Source: Yoonia sp. (GTDB lineage Bacteria > Pseudomonadota > Alphaproteobacteria > Rhodobacterales > Rhodobacteraceae). From it: a stretch of DNA of 64,000 nt. The stretch is from positions 17,448 to 81,447 of the forward strand of contig NZ_JAGYJK010000009.1 of the NCBI RefSeq assembly GCF_018402175.1. The letters are read 5' to 3'. The notes beneath the pieces were generated by a model. The model was not told where the DNA came from. It saw only the letters and a program-made list of their open reading frames with translations, and did no database searches. A program made the position numbers and the translations under genes. Numbering within the stretch: the stretch's first letter is position 1; every line of letters starts with the position of its first letter. This document shows positions 28,820 through 38,353 of this stretch, in pieces.

Positions 28820-30307
28820 ATGGGATATATTCTGGCACTCGATCAGGGCACCACATCCAGCCGCGGGATCGTGTTCGGCCCCGACATGCGGATCGTCGCA
28901 ACCGCACAGGAAGAATTTCCGCAGCATTATCCCCAGTCCGGCTGGGTGGAACATGACCCTTCGGACCTTTGGGCCTCGACCGCAGCAACCGCGCGGGCGG
29001 CCATCGAAAAGGCAGGACTAAAAGCCAAAGACATCGCCGCCATCGGGATCACCAACCAGCGCGAAACCACGCTGGTCTGGGACCGCGAGACCGGCAAACC
29101 AATCCACAACGCCATCGTCTGGCAGGACCGCCGCACCGCCGATTTCTGCGCCAAACTGCGCGCAGACGGGCACGAGGATATGATCACCCGCCGCACCGGC
29201 CTGTTGGTCGATCCCTATTTTTCCGCAACCAAGCTGAAATACATTCTCGACACAGTCGATGGTGCGCGCGACCGCGCCCGCAAGGGTGAACTGGCCTTTG
29301 GTACCGTCGACAGCTGGCTGATCTGGAACCTGACCGGCGGGCGCAGCCATGTGACCGATGCCACCAATGCCGCGCGCACCATGCTTTATGACATCCACAA
29401 AGGACGGTGGAGCCAGACAATCTGCGACCTGTTCGACATCCCGCAGGCCATGCTGCCGCAGGTCCGCGATTGCGCCGCCGATTTCGGACATACCCGCGCC
29501 GATCTGTTCGGCCATGAAATCCCGATCCTTGGCGTTGCGGGCGACCAGCAGGCCGCAACCATCGGGCAGGCCTGTTTCCAGCCCGGCATGGTCAAATCCA
29601 CCTATGGCACCGGCTGTTTCGTGGTGCTGAACACCGGCGATACGCCTGTCGCCTCGACCAATAAACTGTTGACCACCATCGCCTATCAGCTGGACGGCAA
29701 GCCGACCTATGCACTGGAAGGGTCGATCTTTATCGCGGGGGCTGTCGTGCAATGGCTGCGCGACGGGATCAAGGTGATCCGCGCCGCCCCGGAAACCCAA
29801 GGGCTGGCCGAAACCGCCGATCCAAGCCAAGACCTGATCCTTGTGCCGGCCTTCGTTGGGCTTGGCGCGCCTTACTGGGCGCCGCAGGCCCGCGGCGCGA
29901 TCTTTGGCATGACCCGCAATTCGGGGCCTGCGGAGTTTGCGCGCGCGGCACTGGAATCCGTCGGCTACCAGACCCGCGATCTGCTCGAGGCGATGCAGGC
30001 CGACTGGACCCGCGACGCCGCCGAGCCATCCTTGCGCGTCGATGGCGGCATGGCCGCGAATGATTACGCGATGCAGTTTCTGTCCGACATCATCGGCGCA
30101 CCGGTGGACCGCCCGCAAGTGCTGGAAACCACAGCCCTTGGCGCGGCATGGCTGGCGGGGATGCGCGCCGGTGTCTGGCCGGATATGGAGGCCTTCGCCA
30201 AGGTCTGGGCCGTTGATCGGCAATTCACCCCACGGATGGATGCTGACGCCCGCGACACCCGCTATGCCCGCTGGGGACGTGCGGTCAACGCCGTGCTGGC
30301 GGTGTGA
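28820..30307 (+). CDS. glpK: Glycerol kinase
   Basis: A 495-aa FGGY-family kinase that phosphorylates glycerol with ATP to glycerol-3-phosphate. N-terminal phosphate loop [14 protein letters not shown], substrate region [43 protein letters not shown] with the catalytic Asp, [12 protein letters not shown] and the C-terminal [18 protein letters not shown]. It starts at ATG 28820. It provides the product that GlpD oxidises and that probably induces GlpR release. Its stop overlaps the start of the next gene. Confidence 0.96.
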   Translation: MGYILALDQGTTSSRGIVFGPDMRIVATAQEEFPQHYPQSGWVEHDPSDLWASTAATARAAIEKAGLKAKDIAAIGITNQRETTLVWDRETGKPIHNAIVWQDRRTADFCAKLRADGHEDMITRRTGLLVDPYFSATKLKYILDTVDGARDRARKGELAFGTVDSWLIWNLTGGRSHVTDATNAARTMLYDIHKGRWSQTICDLFDIPQAMLPQVRDCAADFGHTRADLFGHEIPILGVAGDQQAATIGQACFQPGMVKSTYGTGCFVVLNTGDTPVASTNKLLTTIAYQLDGKPTYALEGSIFIAGAVVQWLRDGIKVIRAAPETQGLAETADPSQDLILVPAFVGLGAPYWAPQARGAIFGMTRNSGPAEFARAALESVGYQTRDLLEAMQADWTRDAAEPSLRVDGGMAANDYAMQFLSDIIGAPVDRPQVLETTALGAAWLAGMRAGVWPDMEAFAKVWAVDRQFTPRMDADARDTRYARWGRAVNAVLAV

Positions 30308-31425
30308 TGATCGCGCCTTTCGGCTTTGCCACCGCTGGCACGATCCGGTTCGGCCGCGGGGTGCTGGCCGAAGCCGCGCCCTTTGCCGCCACCTTTGCCC
30401 GCGTGCTGCTGGTGCGGTCTGCCTCTGTCGCGGCGGCGGACGGGCTGGCGCATGACCTGCGCCAGACGGGCGCGGCGCTGGACCTGATCGTCACAGGCGA
30501 ACCGGACCTGCCCACGATCAATGCCCATCTGGCGACCACCCGTCCGTTCGCGCCTGATCTGGTCATCGCCATCGGCGGCGGTGCTGTGATCGACTATGGC
30601 AAGGCGCTAGCGGCGCTGATCCCCGCCCCGCACGGCGCGCTGCGTTACCTGGAGGTGGTGGGCGACGGCCAGCCGCTGGATGCCGCCCCCCTGCCCCTGA
30701 TCGCGATCCCAACAACGGCAGGCACCGGCACCGAAGTCACCCGCAACGCCGTGATCGGCGTGCCAGCGGCCGGGCGCAAAGTCTCCTTGCGCGATCCACG
30801 GCTTTACCCGACGCTGGCGCTGGTCGATCCCGACCTGTGCCTGTCCTGTCCCAAGGCTGTGACGCTGGCATCAGGGCTGGATGCGATCACGCAGGTGATC
30901 GAACCCTTCATCAGCGCGCGCGCCAATCCGGTCACCGATGCTGTGTGCCGTGATGCGATCCCGCGCGGGTTGGCGGCGTTGCATCGGATCATGGATCATG
31001 GTGACGCAAGTGCATGGGATGACATGGCCCTGACCAGCGTCTGCGGCGGGCTGGCGCTAGCCAATGCGGGGCTGGGGGCGGTGCATGGCTTTGCCGGTGT
31101 GATCGGCGGGCGGACGGGTGCGGCGCATGGCGCGATCTGTGGCACATTGCTGGTGCCGGTGCTGCAGGCCAATCTGGCCGCAACGCAGGGCGATGCGGCA
31201 GCGCGGGTCACATGGGTGATCGACCGGATCACGGATGAATTCGGCAGCCTGTCCGATTTCGACCACTGGACCCGCGACCACGGCCTGCCACGGCTGGCCG
31301 CACTTGGTCTGCCCCCCGAAACCCACGCGGCAGTGGCGCGCGAGGCGAAAGACGCGTCGTCCTACAAGGCCAATCCGGTTGATCTGGACATGGCGGCCTT
31401 GCTGGGAATCCTTGCACGCGGCTAG
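30307..31425 (+). CDS. Iron-containing alcohol dehydrogenase
   Basis: A 372-aa group III alcohol dehydrogenase. NAD-binding GGGAVIDYGKAL and PTTAGTGTEVTRNAV; metal site Asp in SGLDAITQVIEPF, His in AVHGFAGVIGG and His in GAAHGAICGTLL. The usual second ligand His of the first segment is Gln (ITQVIEP), a variant I associate with one subfamily, so metal use may differ. Co-transcribed with glpK (TGATG overlap), so it may oxidise glycerol or a C3 product. The substrate is inferred from context only. Confidence 0.85.
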   Translation: MIAPFGFATAGTIRFGRGVLAEAAPFAATFARVLLVRSASVAAADGLAHDLRQTGAALDLIVTGEPDLPTINAHLATTRPFAPDLVIAIGGGAVIDYGKALAALIPAPHGALRYLEVVGDGQPLDAAPLPLIAIPTTAGTGTEVTRNAVIGVPAAGRKVSLRDPRLYPTLALVDPDLCLSCPKAVTLASGLDAITQVIEPFISARANPVTDAVCRDAIPRGLAALHRIMDHGDASAWDDMALTSVCGGLALANAGLGAVHGFAGVIGGRTGAAHGAICGTLLVPVLQANLAATQGDAAARVTWVIDRITDEFGSLSDFDHWTRDHGLPRLAALGLPPETHAAVAREAKDASSYKANPVDLDMAALLGILARG

Positions 31426-31467
31426 GCCCTGCGCAGCAGGTGCGCCGCTGGACCGGTCAGCGCGCGC

Positions 31468-31812
31468 TCAACTGCCCCGATAGGTGGAAAAGCCGAAAGG
31501 CGAGACCAGCAGCGGGACATGGTAATGTGATGCAGGATCATTGATGCCGAACCGGATCGGGATGTCGTCCAGAAACCGCGGATCATCGCTGCGGCCGAAA
31601 TAATCGCCGGCTTGAAACACCAGTTCATACCGCCCCGTGGCAAAATCCGCAGCGGGCAGAATCGGGCTGTCGGTGCGCCCGTCGGCATTGGTGACCATCG
31701 CGGCCAGATGCACCCGCGCATCGCCGTCCAGACGGTACAGATCGACCTTGATCCCCGCCGCAGGCACGCCGTTTGCTGTATCCAGCACATGGGTTGTCAG
31801 AAATCCGGCCAT
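31468..31812 (-). CDS. 5-hydroxyisourate hydrolase (transthyretin-like)
   Basis: A 114-aa enzyme of urate breakdown that opens 5-hydroxyisourate to OHCU. Signature N-terminus [26 protein letters not shown] with catalytic His, mid Arg in [10 protein letters not shown], and the C-terminal [19 protein letters not shown], the family tetrapeptide YRGS intact. I start at ATG 31812, since the upstream extension is not family-like. It converges with the alcohol dehydrogenase; no other urate gene is in the window. Confidence 0.93.
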   Translation of the reverse strand: MAGFLTTHVLDTANGVPAAGIKVDLYRLDGDARVHLAAMVTNADGRTDSPILPAADFATGRYELVFQAGDYFGRSDDPRFLDDIPIRFGINDPASHYHVPLLVSPFGFSTYRGS

Positions 31813-31979
31813 CTTTGTCCTCGGCTTACCTAAAATTGCGCGCAAATAGAGGCAGTCATGTCATTCATTACGCCATAAAATCAATTATCCGGCCTGTCCG
31901 CGCCTTGCTGTCGCACCCCGCTGACATAATCCAATACCTTGCTATATGGGACACATATCCAGCTTAGAGGTGAAGTCAA

Positions 31980-33371
31980 ATGATGGAAACACTGCTTTTA
32001 TCCCGCATCCAGTTTGCGGCGAACATATCGTTCCACATCCTGTTTCCCACGATCACCATCGCACTTGGCTGGGTGCTTCTGTTCTTCAAGGTCCGTTATA
32101 GCCAGACTGGCCAAGAACGTTGGATGGAAGCCTATCGTTTCTGGGTCAAGATCTTTGCGCTGTCTTTTGCCATGGGCGTTGTGTCGGGCATCACCATGTC
32201 ATTCCAGTTCGGGACCAACTGGCCCGGATTTATGGAAAAGGTCGGCAATATCGCGGGACCATTGCTGGCCTATGAAATCATGACCGCCTTTTTCCTCGAG
32301 GCCGTTTTCCTTGGGATCATGCTGTTCGGCTTTCGGCGTGTGCCGAACTGGGTGCATACGGGGGCCACGTTTCTGGTGGCCTTCGGGACGCTGATGTCCA
32401 CCTTCTGGATCATCGTGCTGAATTCCTGGATGCATACGCCCCAAGGGTTCGAGATGCGCGACGGTGTCGCCCATGCGACCGACTGGTTCGCGATCATCTT
32501 TAACCCCTCGATGCCTTACCGCTTTGCGCATATGGTACTGGCCAGTTTCCTGACCGTCAGCTTTCTGATCGCCGGTGTCAGCGCCTTCCGCTGGCTGATC
32601 GGCGGGCGCACCGAAGGCGTGCGCGTGGCCTTGAAAACCGCCGTATTCGGGGCGGCCCTACTGATGCCGGTGCAGATTTTTCTGGGTGACATGCACGGGC
32701 TGAATACCAAGGAATTCCAGCCTGCCAAGGTAGCCGCGATGGAAGGGCATTGGGAAACCGGCGGCAATGTGCCCCTGATCCTGTTCGCCCTGCCTGACCA
32801 GGAAGCGCGCGAAAACCGGTTCGAGATCGGGATTCCGAACCTTGCATCCTTCATCCTGACCCATGAATGGGACGGGGTGGTGAAGGGCCTGAACGATTTC
32901 GTCGCCGAGGATGGCACGGTCCTGCATCCGCGCGTCGCACCTGTGTTCTGGTCGTTCCGCGTGATGATCGGCACCGGTATGGCGATGCTGATGCTCAGCT
33001 GGGTGGCATCTTTCATGATGCTGCGCCGCAAGCGCGGGGTCGAGGGCCTGCCAAAGCCACTTCTTTATGCGCTGGTCGGCATGAGCTTTAGCGGCTGGAT
33101 CGCGACCCTTGCGGGCTGGTACACGACCGAGATCGGCCGCCAGCCATGGCTGGTCCAAGGCGTGATGACAACGGCAGAGGCGGTGGCCGATGTGCCTGCG
33201 CCGATGGTGCTGTCCACGCTGATCGCCTATCTGGTGGTCTATGGCCTGCTGTTGTCCGCCTATATCTACGTCATCTTCTATCTGGCGCGGAAAATGTCGC
33301 GTGGCGAAGATATCGGCACCCGCATCGCACCCGCGCCTGCGGCAGCCCCCAATGCCATTCCTGCGGAGTAA
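31980..33371 (+). CDS. cydA: Cytochrome bd-type (CIO) ubiquinol oxidase subunit I
   Basis: A 463-aa heme subunit of a cyanide-insensitive quinol oxidase. The heme-ligand His is in LLLSRIQFAANISFHILFPTITI, QFGTNWPGF and EIMTAFFLEAVFLGIMLFG are present, and GWYTTEIGRQPWLVQGVMTTAEAV is the conserved C-terminal motif. The Q-loop is short, typical of CIO rather than E. coli CydA. It pairs with cydB 5 bp downstream. It gives high-affinity oxygen reduction without proton pumping. Confidence 0.95.
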   Translation: MMETLLLSRIQFAANISFHILFPTITIALGWVLLFFKVRYSQTGQERWMEAYRFWVKIFALSFAMGVVSGITMSFQFGTNWPGFMEKVGNIAGPLLAYEIMTAFFLEAVFLGIMLFGFRRVPNWVHTGATFLVAFGTLMSTFWIIVLNSWMHTPQGFEMRDGVAHATDWFAIIFNPSMPYRFAHMVLASFLTVSFLIAGVSAFRWLIGGRTEGVRVALKTAVFGAALLMPVQIFLGDMHGLNTKEFQPAKVAAMEGHWETGGNVPLILFALPDQEARENRFEIGIPNLASFILTHEWDGVVKGLNDFVAEDGTVLHPRVAPVFWSFRVMIGTGMAMLMLSWVASFMMLRRKRGVEGLPKPLLYALVGMSFSGWIATLAGWYTTEIGRQPWLVQGVMTTAEAVADVPAPMVLSTLIAYLVVYGLLLSAYIYVIFYLARKMSRGEDIGTRIAPAPAAAPNAIPAE

Positions 33372-33376
33372 ACGCG

Positions 33377-34387
33377 ATGAATACCTTTGGTGATCCGACG
33401 ATCTGGCTGCCTTTCGTCTTTGCCGGGCTGATGGGCCTGTCGATCCTGATCTATGTCGTGCTGGACGGGTTCGACCTTGGGGTCGGGGTGCTGTTCCCCT
33501 TCGCGGACGAGGATGAAAAGGACCGCATGATCGCCACGATCGGGCCGTTCTGGGATGCGAATGAAACATGGCTGGTGCTGGCGGTTGGGCTGTTGCTGGT
33601 GGCCTTTCCGGCAGCGCATGGGGCGATCCTGACGGCGCTGTACCTGCCGGTTGCGATCATGTTGATCGGTCTTATCATGCGTGGGGTCGCCTTTGAATTC
33701 CGCGCCAAGGCCCCCGCCCCGCACAAAAGACTGTGGAACAACACCTTTTTTGCGGGCTCTTTGATGACCTCGCTGTCACAGGGATTCATGCTGGGCATGT
33801 ATATCATGGGGCTGGAATGGACCGTGATGAATGCAGCCTTCAGCCTGCTGACGGCGGTGTTCCTGACCGTGGGCTATAGTTTCATCGGGGCGACATGGGT
33901 GATCCACAAGACGGATGGGGCCTTGCAGGGGAAATCGGTGGACTGGGCCAAGGGCGGGATCTGGGGGCTGGTGCTGGGGATCGGGCTGATCTCGGCCGCC
34001 ACGCCGCTGGTCAGCACGCGGATCTTTGACAAATGGTTCAGCTGGCCCGAGGCGCTGTTGCTGTCGCCGCTGCCGGTTCTGTCGGCGCTGTTGGTGTTTG
34101 CCTTGTGGTGGATGCTGCGCCGGATGCCATTTTCGAATGACCGGCTGTCGTGGTTGCCCTTTGCGGCGGCGTCATCGCTCTGGGTTATGGCGTTTATCGG
34201 GATGGCCTACAGCTTTTATCCCTATGTGGTTCCAGAAAAGCTGACGATCTACGAAGCCGCAAGCGCACCCGAAAGCCTGTTCATCATCCTGATCGGCACG
34301 CTGTTCGTGCTGCCCACGATCCTGGCCTATACGGTGCTGGCCTATACCGTGTTCCGCGGCAAGGCGACAGAACTGCGCTATGACTGA
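33377..34387 (+). CDS. cydB: Cytochrome bd-type (CIO) ubiquinol oxidase subunit II
   Basis: A 336-aa membrane subunit with eight or nine helices. N-terminus LPFVFAGLMGLSILIYVVLDGFDLGVGVLFP, IGPFWDANETWLVLAVGLLLVAFPAAHG and MRGVAFEFRAKA are diagnostic. Start at ATG 33377, with GCGGAGTAAACGCG upstream. A 26-bp palindrome follows the stop. Confidence 0.95.
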   Translation: MNTFGDPTIWLPFVFAGLMGLSILIYVVLDGFDLGVGVLFPFADEDEKDRMIATIGPFWDANETWLVLAVGLLLVAFPAAHGAILTALYLPVAIMLIGLIMRGVAFEFRAKAPAPHKRLWNNTFFAGSLMTSLSQGFMLGMYIMGLEWTVMNAAFSLLTAVFLTVGYSFIGATWVIHKTDGALQGKSVDWAKGGIWGLVLGIGLISAATPLVSTRIFDKWFSWPEALLLSPLPVLSALLVFALWWMLRRMPFSNDRLSWLPFAAASSLWVMAFIGMAYSFYPYVVPEKLTIYEAASAPESLFIILIGTLFVLPTILAYTVLAYTVFRGKATELRYD

Positions 34388-34388
34388 T

Positions 34389-34414
34389 GTAGGGTGGATC
34401 ATGATCCACCCTAC
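34389..34414. repeat. Perfect 26-bp palindrome after cydB
   Basis: Arm GTAGGGTGGATCA is followed immediately by its complement, ending 12 bp before a G-run. It begins one base after the cydB stop. There is no T-run, so it looks like a REP-type or 3'-end-protecting palindrome rather than an intrinsic terminator. Confidence 0.7.
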
Positions 34415-34483
34415 GGGGGGTGAAATCGGGCAGAATCGGTTTGACACCCCCCCGCCCTTTGCGTAATCGGACGCACAAGGTAA

Positions 34484-34560
34484 GGCGCGGTAGCTCAGTT
34501 GGTTAGAGCGATCGACTCATAATCGATAGGTCGGGAGTTCAAGTCTCCCCCACGCCACCA
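34484..34560 (+). tRNA. tRNA with CAU anticodon (elongator Met, or Ile2)
   Basis: A 77-bp cloverleaf with encoded CCA. D-arm TAGCTCAGTTGGTTAGAGC, anticodon loop CTCATAA with CAU, T-loop GTTCAAGTC, acceptor GGCGCGG with CCACGCC (one C-A mismatch at pair 5-68). It lacks initiator features. The start is like elongator Met tRNA, while GACTCATAATC also occurs in Ile2 (lysidine) tRNAs. I slightly favour Met. Confidence 0.9.
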
Positions 34561-34626
34561 AATCCCTTTCTCCTGTATGAAAACCGGATTAGCCTGCAGC
34601 CAAGTTTGCACGAAAGGCCGCGCCCC

Positions 34627-36039
34627 ATGTCCGTCATCGACCAGATCGCCACAGCCATCGGCGCGGACCGTATCCTGACCGGCAAGGACGCCGCCCCCTA
34701 TGGCAAGGACTGGACAGGCGCCTATACATCGACGCCGCTGGCCGTGTTGCGCCCGATGTCCACCGCCGAAGTCGCGGCCATCATGCGCATCGCCCATGCC
34801 ACGCGCACGCCCGTTGTCCCCTGTTCCGGCCGCACAGGGCTGACCGGGGCCACGATGGCGGATGGCGCGCTGATGCTATCAGCCGAACGGCTGAACCAGA
34901 TCACCGAGATTAACACAACAGGGCGCACCGCCACCGTGGGCGCGGGCGTGATCCTGTCACACCTGCATGATGCCGCCGCAGCATGTGACCTGATCTTTCC
35001 GCTGACATTGGGCGCGCGCGGGTCCGCTATGATCGGCGGTCTTTTGTCCACCAATGCCGGGGGGTCCAATGTCGTGCGTTACGGCAGCACGCGTGGCCTG
35101 TGTCTGGGGCTGGAGGTCGTGATGGCCGACGGACGGGTGATGAATCTGATGAGCGCGCTGCACAAGGACAATTCCGGCCTTGATCTGCGCAACCTGATGA
35201 TCGGGGCTGAAGGCACGCTGGGGATCATCACCGCCGCTGTGCTGAAACTGCTGCCCAAGCCACAGGCCTATGCCACGGCGATGGTCGCGCTGCCCTCGCT
35301 GACCGATGCACTGCGCCTGCTGCATCGCCTGCAGGACGCGACAGGCGGCGGGGTCGAGGCGTTCGAATACATGCCGCGCAGCTATATGGCCAAGCATCGG
35401 CAGATGTTCCCCGACGTGCCCCCGCCCTTTGCGCAGGACCATGACGTCAATATCATGATCGAGGTCGCCGCCACCACGCCGCGCGACGCGCAGCTTGGCC
35501 CTGACGGGCAACTGCCTGTCGTCACCCTGCTGGAAGATATGCTGGGCCAGATGCTGGACGACGGCACCTTGATCGACGCGGTCATCGCACAGAATGAAAC
35601 CCAGCGCCGCGCGATCTGGAAACGCCGCGAGGATGCGGGTGATGTGGCCTTTTTCGGCGGGCATTTCGTGAATACCGACATCGCGCTGCCGCTGGACAAG
35701 GTGGCAGCATTCGAAACCGCATTGACGCCCCGCCTGCGCGCTATTGATCCGGATGTGCAAGAAGTCATGGTCGCCCATCTCGGCGACGGCAATATCCATC
35801 ACACCAGCTATGTCAGCCGCAACGATCCCGATGTGATGGCAGCACTGGTCGAGGCGGTCGAGGATGTGGTGCAGGAATTGGGCGGATCATTCAGCGCCGA
35901 ACACGGGATCGGCGTCTCAAAGCTCGAAACGATGAAACGGCGCAAGGATCCCGTCGCGCTGGACGCGATGCGCGCGATCAAGGCCGCCCTTGATCCGCAT
36001 AACATCCTGAACCCCGGCAAGGTCATCCCGCAGGCCTAA
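34627..36039 (+). CDS. FAD-binding 2-hydroxyacid dehydrogenase (GlcD/D-2-hydroxyglutarate type)
   Basis: A 470-aa flavoprotein. The FAD-binding FAD_4 domain has PVVPCSGRTGLTGATMADGALML and GGLLSTNAGGSNVVRYGSTRGLCLGLEVV; the FAD-oxidase C-terminal domain has VAHLGDGNIHHTSY and SFSAEHGIGVSKLETMKRRKDP, with the metal-binding His residues. Family members oxidise D-2-hydroxyglutarate, D-lactate or glycolate and pass electrons to a quinone or ETF. Start at ATG 34627. Adjacent genes do not fix the substrate. Confidence 0.88.
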   Translation: MSVIDQIATAIGADRILTGKDAAPYGKDWTGAYTSTPLAVLRPMSTAEVAAIMRIAHATRTPVVPCSGRTGLTGATMADGALMLSAERLNQITEINTTGRTATVGAGVILSHLHDAAAACDLIFPLTLGARGSAMIGGLLSTNAGGSNVVRYGSTRGLCLGLEVVMADGRVMNLMSALHKDNSGLDLRNLMIGAEGTLGIITAAVLKLLPKPQAYATAMVALPSLTDALRLLHRLQDATGGGVEAFEYMPRSYMAKHRQMFPDVPPPFAQDHDVNIMIEVAATTPRDAQLGPDGQLPVVTLLEDMLGQMLDDGTLIDAVIAQNETQRRAIWKRREDAGDVAFFGGHFVNTDIALPLDKVAAFETALTPRLRAIDPDVQEVMVAHLGDGNIHHTSYVSRNDPDVMAALVEAVEDVVQELGGSFSAEHGIGVSKLETMKRRKDPVALDAMRAIKAALDPHNILNPGKVIPQA

Positions 36040-36121
36040 ACCCCGCGCCGACGCGCACACAAAGCCTTGCACGACGTCAGCCGCGGTGTCGCAACAGTGC
36101 AGCCCCGCAGATTCCATCACA

Positions 36122-37066
36122 TTACATGTGGTCGAAAAACCCCGGGCCCGCCTGTTCCAAGAGCTTGATCGCCATCTCCCGGCCCATGTCCGCGCCATCG
36201 GCAATCGCGCCGATCATATCATCAGCCAGAACCTGCGATCCGTCAGTACGCAGGATTTCGCCGCGCAGGCGCAAGTTGCCGCCATCAAGGTCGGCCAGCC
36301 CGCCAATCGGCGTCTGACATGACCCATCCAGATGTGCCAGAAAGCTGCGTTCGGCGGCCAGGCGCTGGCCGGTGGGGCCGTGGTGGATCGCCTCCAGCAT
36401 GGTCGCGGCGCGGCTGTCATCGGCGCGCCGTTCGATCCCGATGGCCCCTTGGGCGATGGCGGGCAGCATGTCTTCGGGGGCGATGGCCGTGCGCGGCACA
36501 TCGGTCATGTTCAACCGGTTCAGGCCCGCCATAGCCAGAAATGTCGCCTCGGCCACACCATTGCCCAACTTCATCAGGCGGGTCTGCACATTCCCGCGAA
36601 ATTCCACGACGTTCAGGTCGGGCCGACGCACCAACAATTGCGACCGCCGCCGCAAGGACGATGTGCCGACCGTGGCGCCGTGTTCCAGATCATCCAAACC
36701 CTTGGCCGTCAGCGACACAAACGCATCGCGCACATCCTCGCGCGGCAGATAGGTATCCAGCAGCAAACCACCGGGCTGTTCGACCGGCATGTCCTTCATC
36801 GAATGGACCGCGATGTCGATAGAGCCATCCAGTAGCGCCTCTTCGATCTCGCGGGTGAACAGGCCTTTGCCGCCAATATCTTTTAGCGCGCGGTCCTGAA
36901 TGGCATCGCCCATGACCTTGATCACGACGATGGCAAAGGCATCCTGCGGCAGATCGAATGCCGCCATTAGCCTTGCGCGCGTCTCATGCGCCTGCGCAAG
37001 CGCAAGCGGCGATCCACGGGTTCCGATATTGAAAGGCGAGGCGGGTGTTGGCAAAGCAATGTTCAT
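36122..37066 (-). CDS. hemC: Porphobilinogen deaminase (hydroxymethylbilane synthase)
   Basis: A 314-aa heme enzyme that joins four porphobilinogens into hydroxymethylbilane. It starts MNIALPTPASPFNIGTRGSPLALAQAHE at 37066; the signature KDIGGKGLFTREIEEALLDGSIDIAVHSMKDMP and GTSSLRRRSQLL are in place, and the dipyrromethane-attachment Cys lies in HLDGSCQTPIGG. Divergent from hemE over a 94-bp shared promoter gap. Confidence 0.96.
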   Translation of the reverse strand: MNIALPTPASPFNIGTRGSPLALAQAHETRARLMAAFDLPQDAFAIVVIKVMGDAIQDRALKDIGGKGLFTREIEEALLDGSIDIAVHSMKDMPVEQPGGLLLDTYLPREDVRDAFVSLTAKGLDDLEHGATVGTSSLRRRSQLLVRRPDLNVVEFRGNVQTRLMKLGNGVAEATFLAMAGLNRLNMTDVPRTAIAPEDMLPAIAQGAIGIERRADDSRAATMLEAIHHGPTGQRLAAERSFLAHLDGSCQTPIGGLADLDGGNLRLRGEILRTDGSQVLADDMIGAIADGADMGREMAIKLLEQAGPGFFDHM

Positions 37067-37160
37067 GGCGCGATTGTTAGACGTGTCAATCTGGCCTGAC
37101 AACTGCCTTGACAACATGTTCCGCAATTGGGACCACAGGCAAGTGAAAAAAGGATAGATT

Positions 37161-38195
37161 ATGGCGCAGCAAAAGACCATCCTTCGGGCCCTTGCGGGCG
37201 AAACGCTTCCAACGCCCCCCATCTGGATGATGCGGCAGGCGGGGCGCTACCTGCCCGAATATCGCGCAACGCGCGAACAGGCGGGGGATTTCCTCAAGCT
37301 CTGCTACAACCCCGAACTTGCTGCCGAAGTCACGTTGCAACCGATCCGCCGTTATGGGTTCGACGCGGCAATCCTGTTTGCCGATATCCTGCTGTTGCCG
37401 CAGGCTTTGGGGGCGGATCTGTGGTTCGTCACCGGCGAAGGCCCACGCTTGTCCACCATCACCACACCCGAGGAATTGGGCCGCCTGAAACCGGTCGCAG
37501 ACATCCATGAGACGCTGAACCCCGTCTACGAAACAGTCAAGATCCTGGCGCAGGAACTGCCCAAGGAGACGACTTTGATCGGTTTCGCCGGCGCGCCATG
37601 GACTGTTGCGACCTATATGATCGCGGGCCAGGGGACGCCGGACCAAGGTCCAGCGCACGCGCTGAAAGCGGCCAATCGCCCACTGTTCGAAGGTATCATG
37701 CACCGGCTGACCGAAGGCACCATCGCCTATCTGTCCAAACAGATCGAGGCGGGGGCAGAATGTGTCAAACTGTTCGACAGTTGGGCCGGATCGCTGCAAG
37801 GCGACGATTTCACTGAGTTTTCGATCAAACCAATGCAGCGGATCACCGCAGCGCTCAAGGAAAAGCACCCCGGTATCCCCGTCATCGCCTTTCCGCGCGG
37901 CGCGGGCACGAAATACGCGGGCGTGCATGGCGCGACAGGGGCCGATTGCGTCGCAGTCGATGACGGTGTCGATGCGGTCTGGGTCGCGGACCACGTCCAG
38001 AAGGATGGCTGCGTGCAGGGCAACCTTGCGTCATCACATATGGTGACGGGCGGTCAGGGGCTGGTCGATGAAACCCGCCGGATCTGTGATGCGCTGTCGG
38101 GTGGCGCGCATATCTTCAACCTTGGCCACGGCATCACGCCAGAGGCGGACCCCGCCAATGTCCAACTGATGATCGATACAGTGCGGGGCGGCTAA
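37161..38195 (+). CDS. hemE: Uroporphyrinogen decarboxylase
   Basis: A 344-aa enzyme that removes four carboxyls from uroporphyrinogen III. Signature [20 protein letters not shown] near the N-terminus with the catalytic Arg, [18 protein letters not shown] with the catalytic Asp, and [15 protein letters not shown]-terminal [18 protein letters not shown] short T/A-rich 3' element follows the stop by nine bases. Confidence 0.96.
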   Translation: MAQQKTILRALAGETLPTPPIWMMRQAGRYLPEYRATREQAGDFLKLCYNPELAAEVTLQPIRRYGFDAAILFADILLLPQALGADLWFVTGEGPRLSTITTPEELGRLKPVADIHETLNPVYETVKILAQELPKETTLIGFAGAPWTVATYMIAGQGTPDQGPAHALKAANRPLFEGIMHRLTEGTIAYLSKQIEAGAECVKLFDSWAGSLQGDDFTEFSIKPMQRITAALKEKHPGIPVIAFPRGAGTKYAGVHGATGADCVAVDDGVDAVWVADHVQKDGCVQGNLASSHMVTGGQGLVDETRRICDALSGGAHIFNLGHGITPEADPANVQLMIDTVRGG

Positions 38196-38353
38196 GCCCC
38201 CCACTTCTTTTTTCCAAAAATACTCCGGGGTGAACCCCGGACATGGTCCGGGGGAGGGGCAGCGCCCCTTTTGCGGCTTTGCCGCAAGCGCTCCGCGCGG
38301 GGATATTTAAGCTCGGAAGATGGGGGCGGCACCTGTGGGGCGCCGCTTGCGTC
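38196..38353. other. Intergenic gap between hemE and hemF with repeat-like elements
   Basis: A 158-bp non-coding gap between convergent hemE and hemF. It holds the CTTCTT...CCAAAAATACTCC element (38204-38226), GC-rich hairpins around GGGGTGAACCCC and GCAGCGCCCCTTTTGCGGCTTTGCCGCAAGC, and a GCGGC...GCCGC hairpin near the hemF stop. I see no gene. Confidence 0.6.
38204..38226 (+). repeat. 3' element (CCAAAAATACTCC) after hemE
   Basis: CTTCTT, a T-run and CCAAAAATACTCC begin nine bases after the hemE stop. The same element follows the yejF stop on the other strand (43768-43790). Position and orientation relative to the stop codon are alike. Confidence 0.65.

Noticed and set aside
20000..31425. 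glpT as the glycerol-3-phosphate/phosphate antiporter
   Set aside because: The gene is an ABC ATPase; only the symbol is shared with the E. coli carrier.
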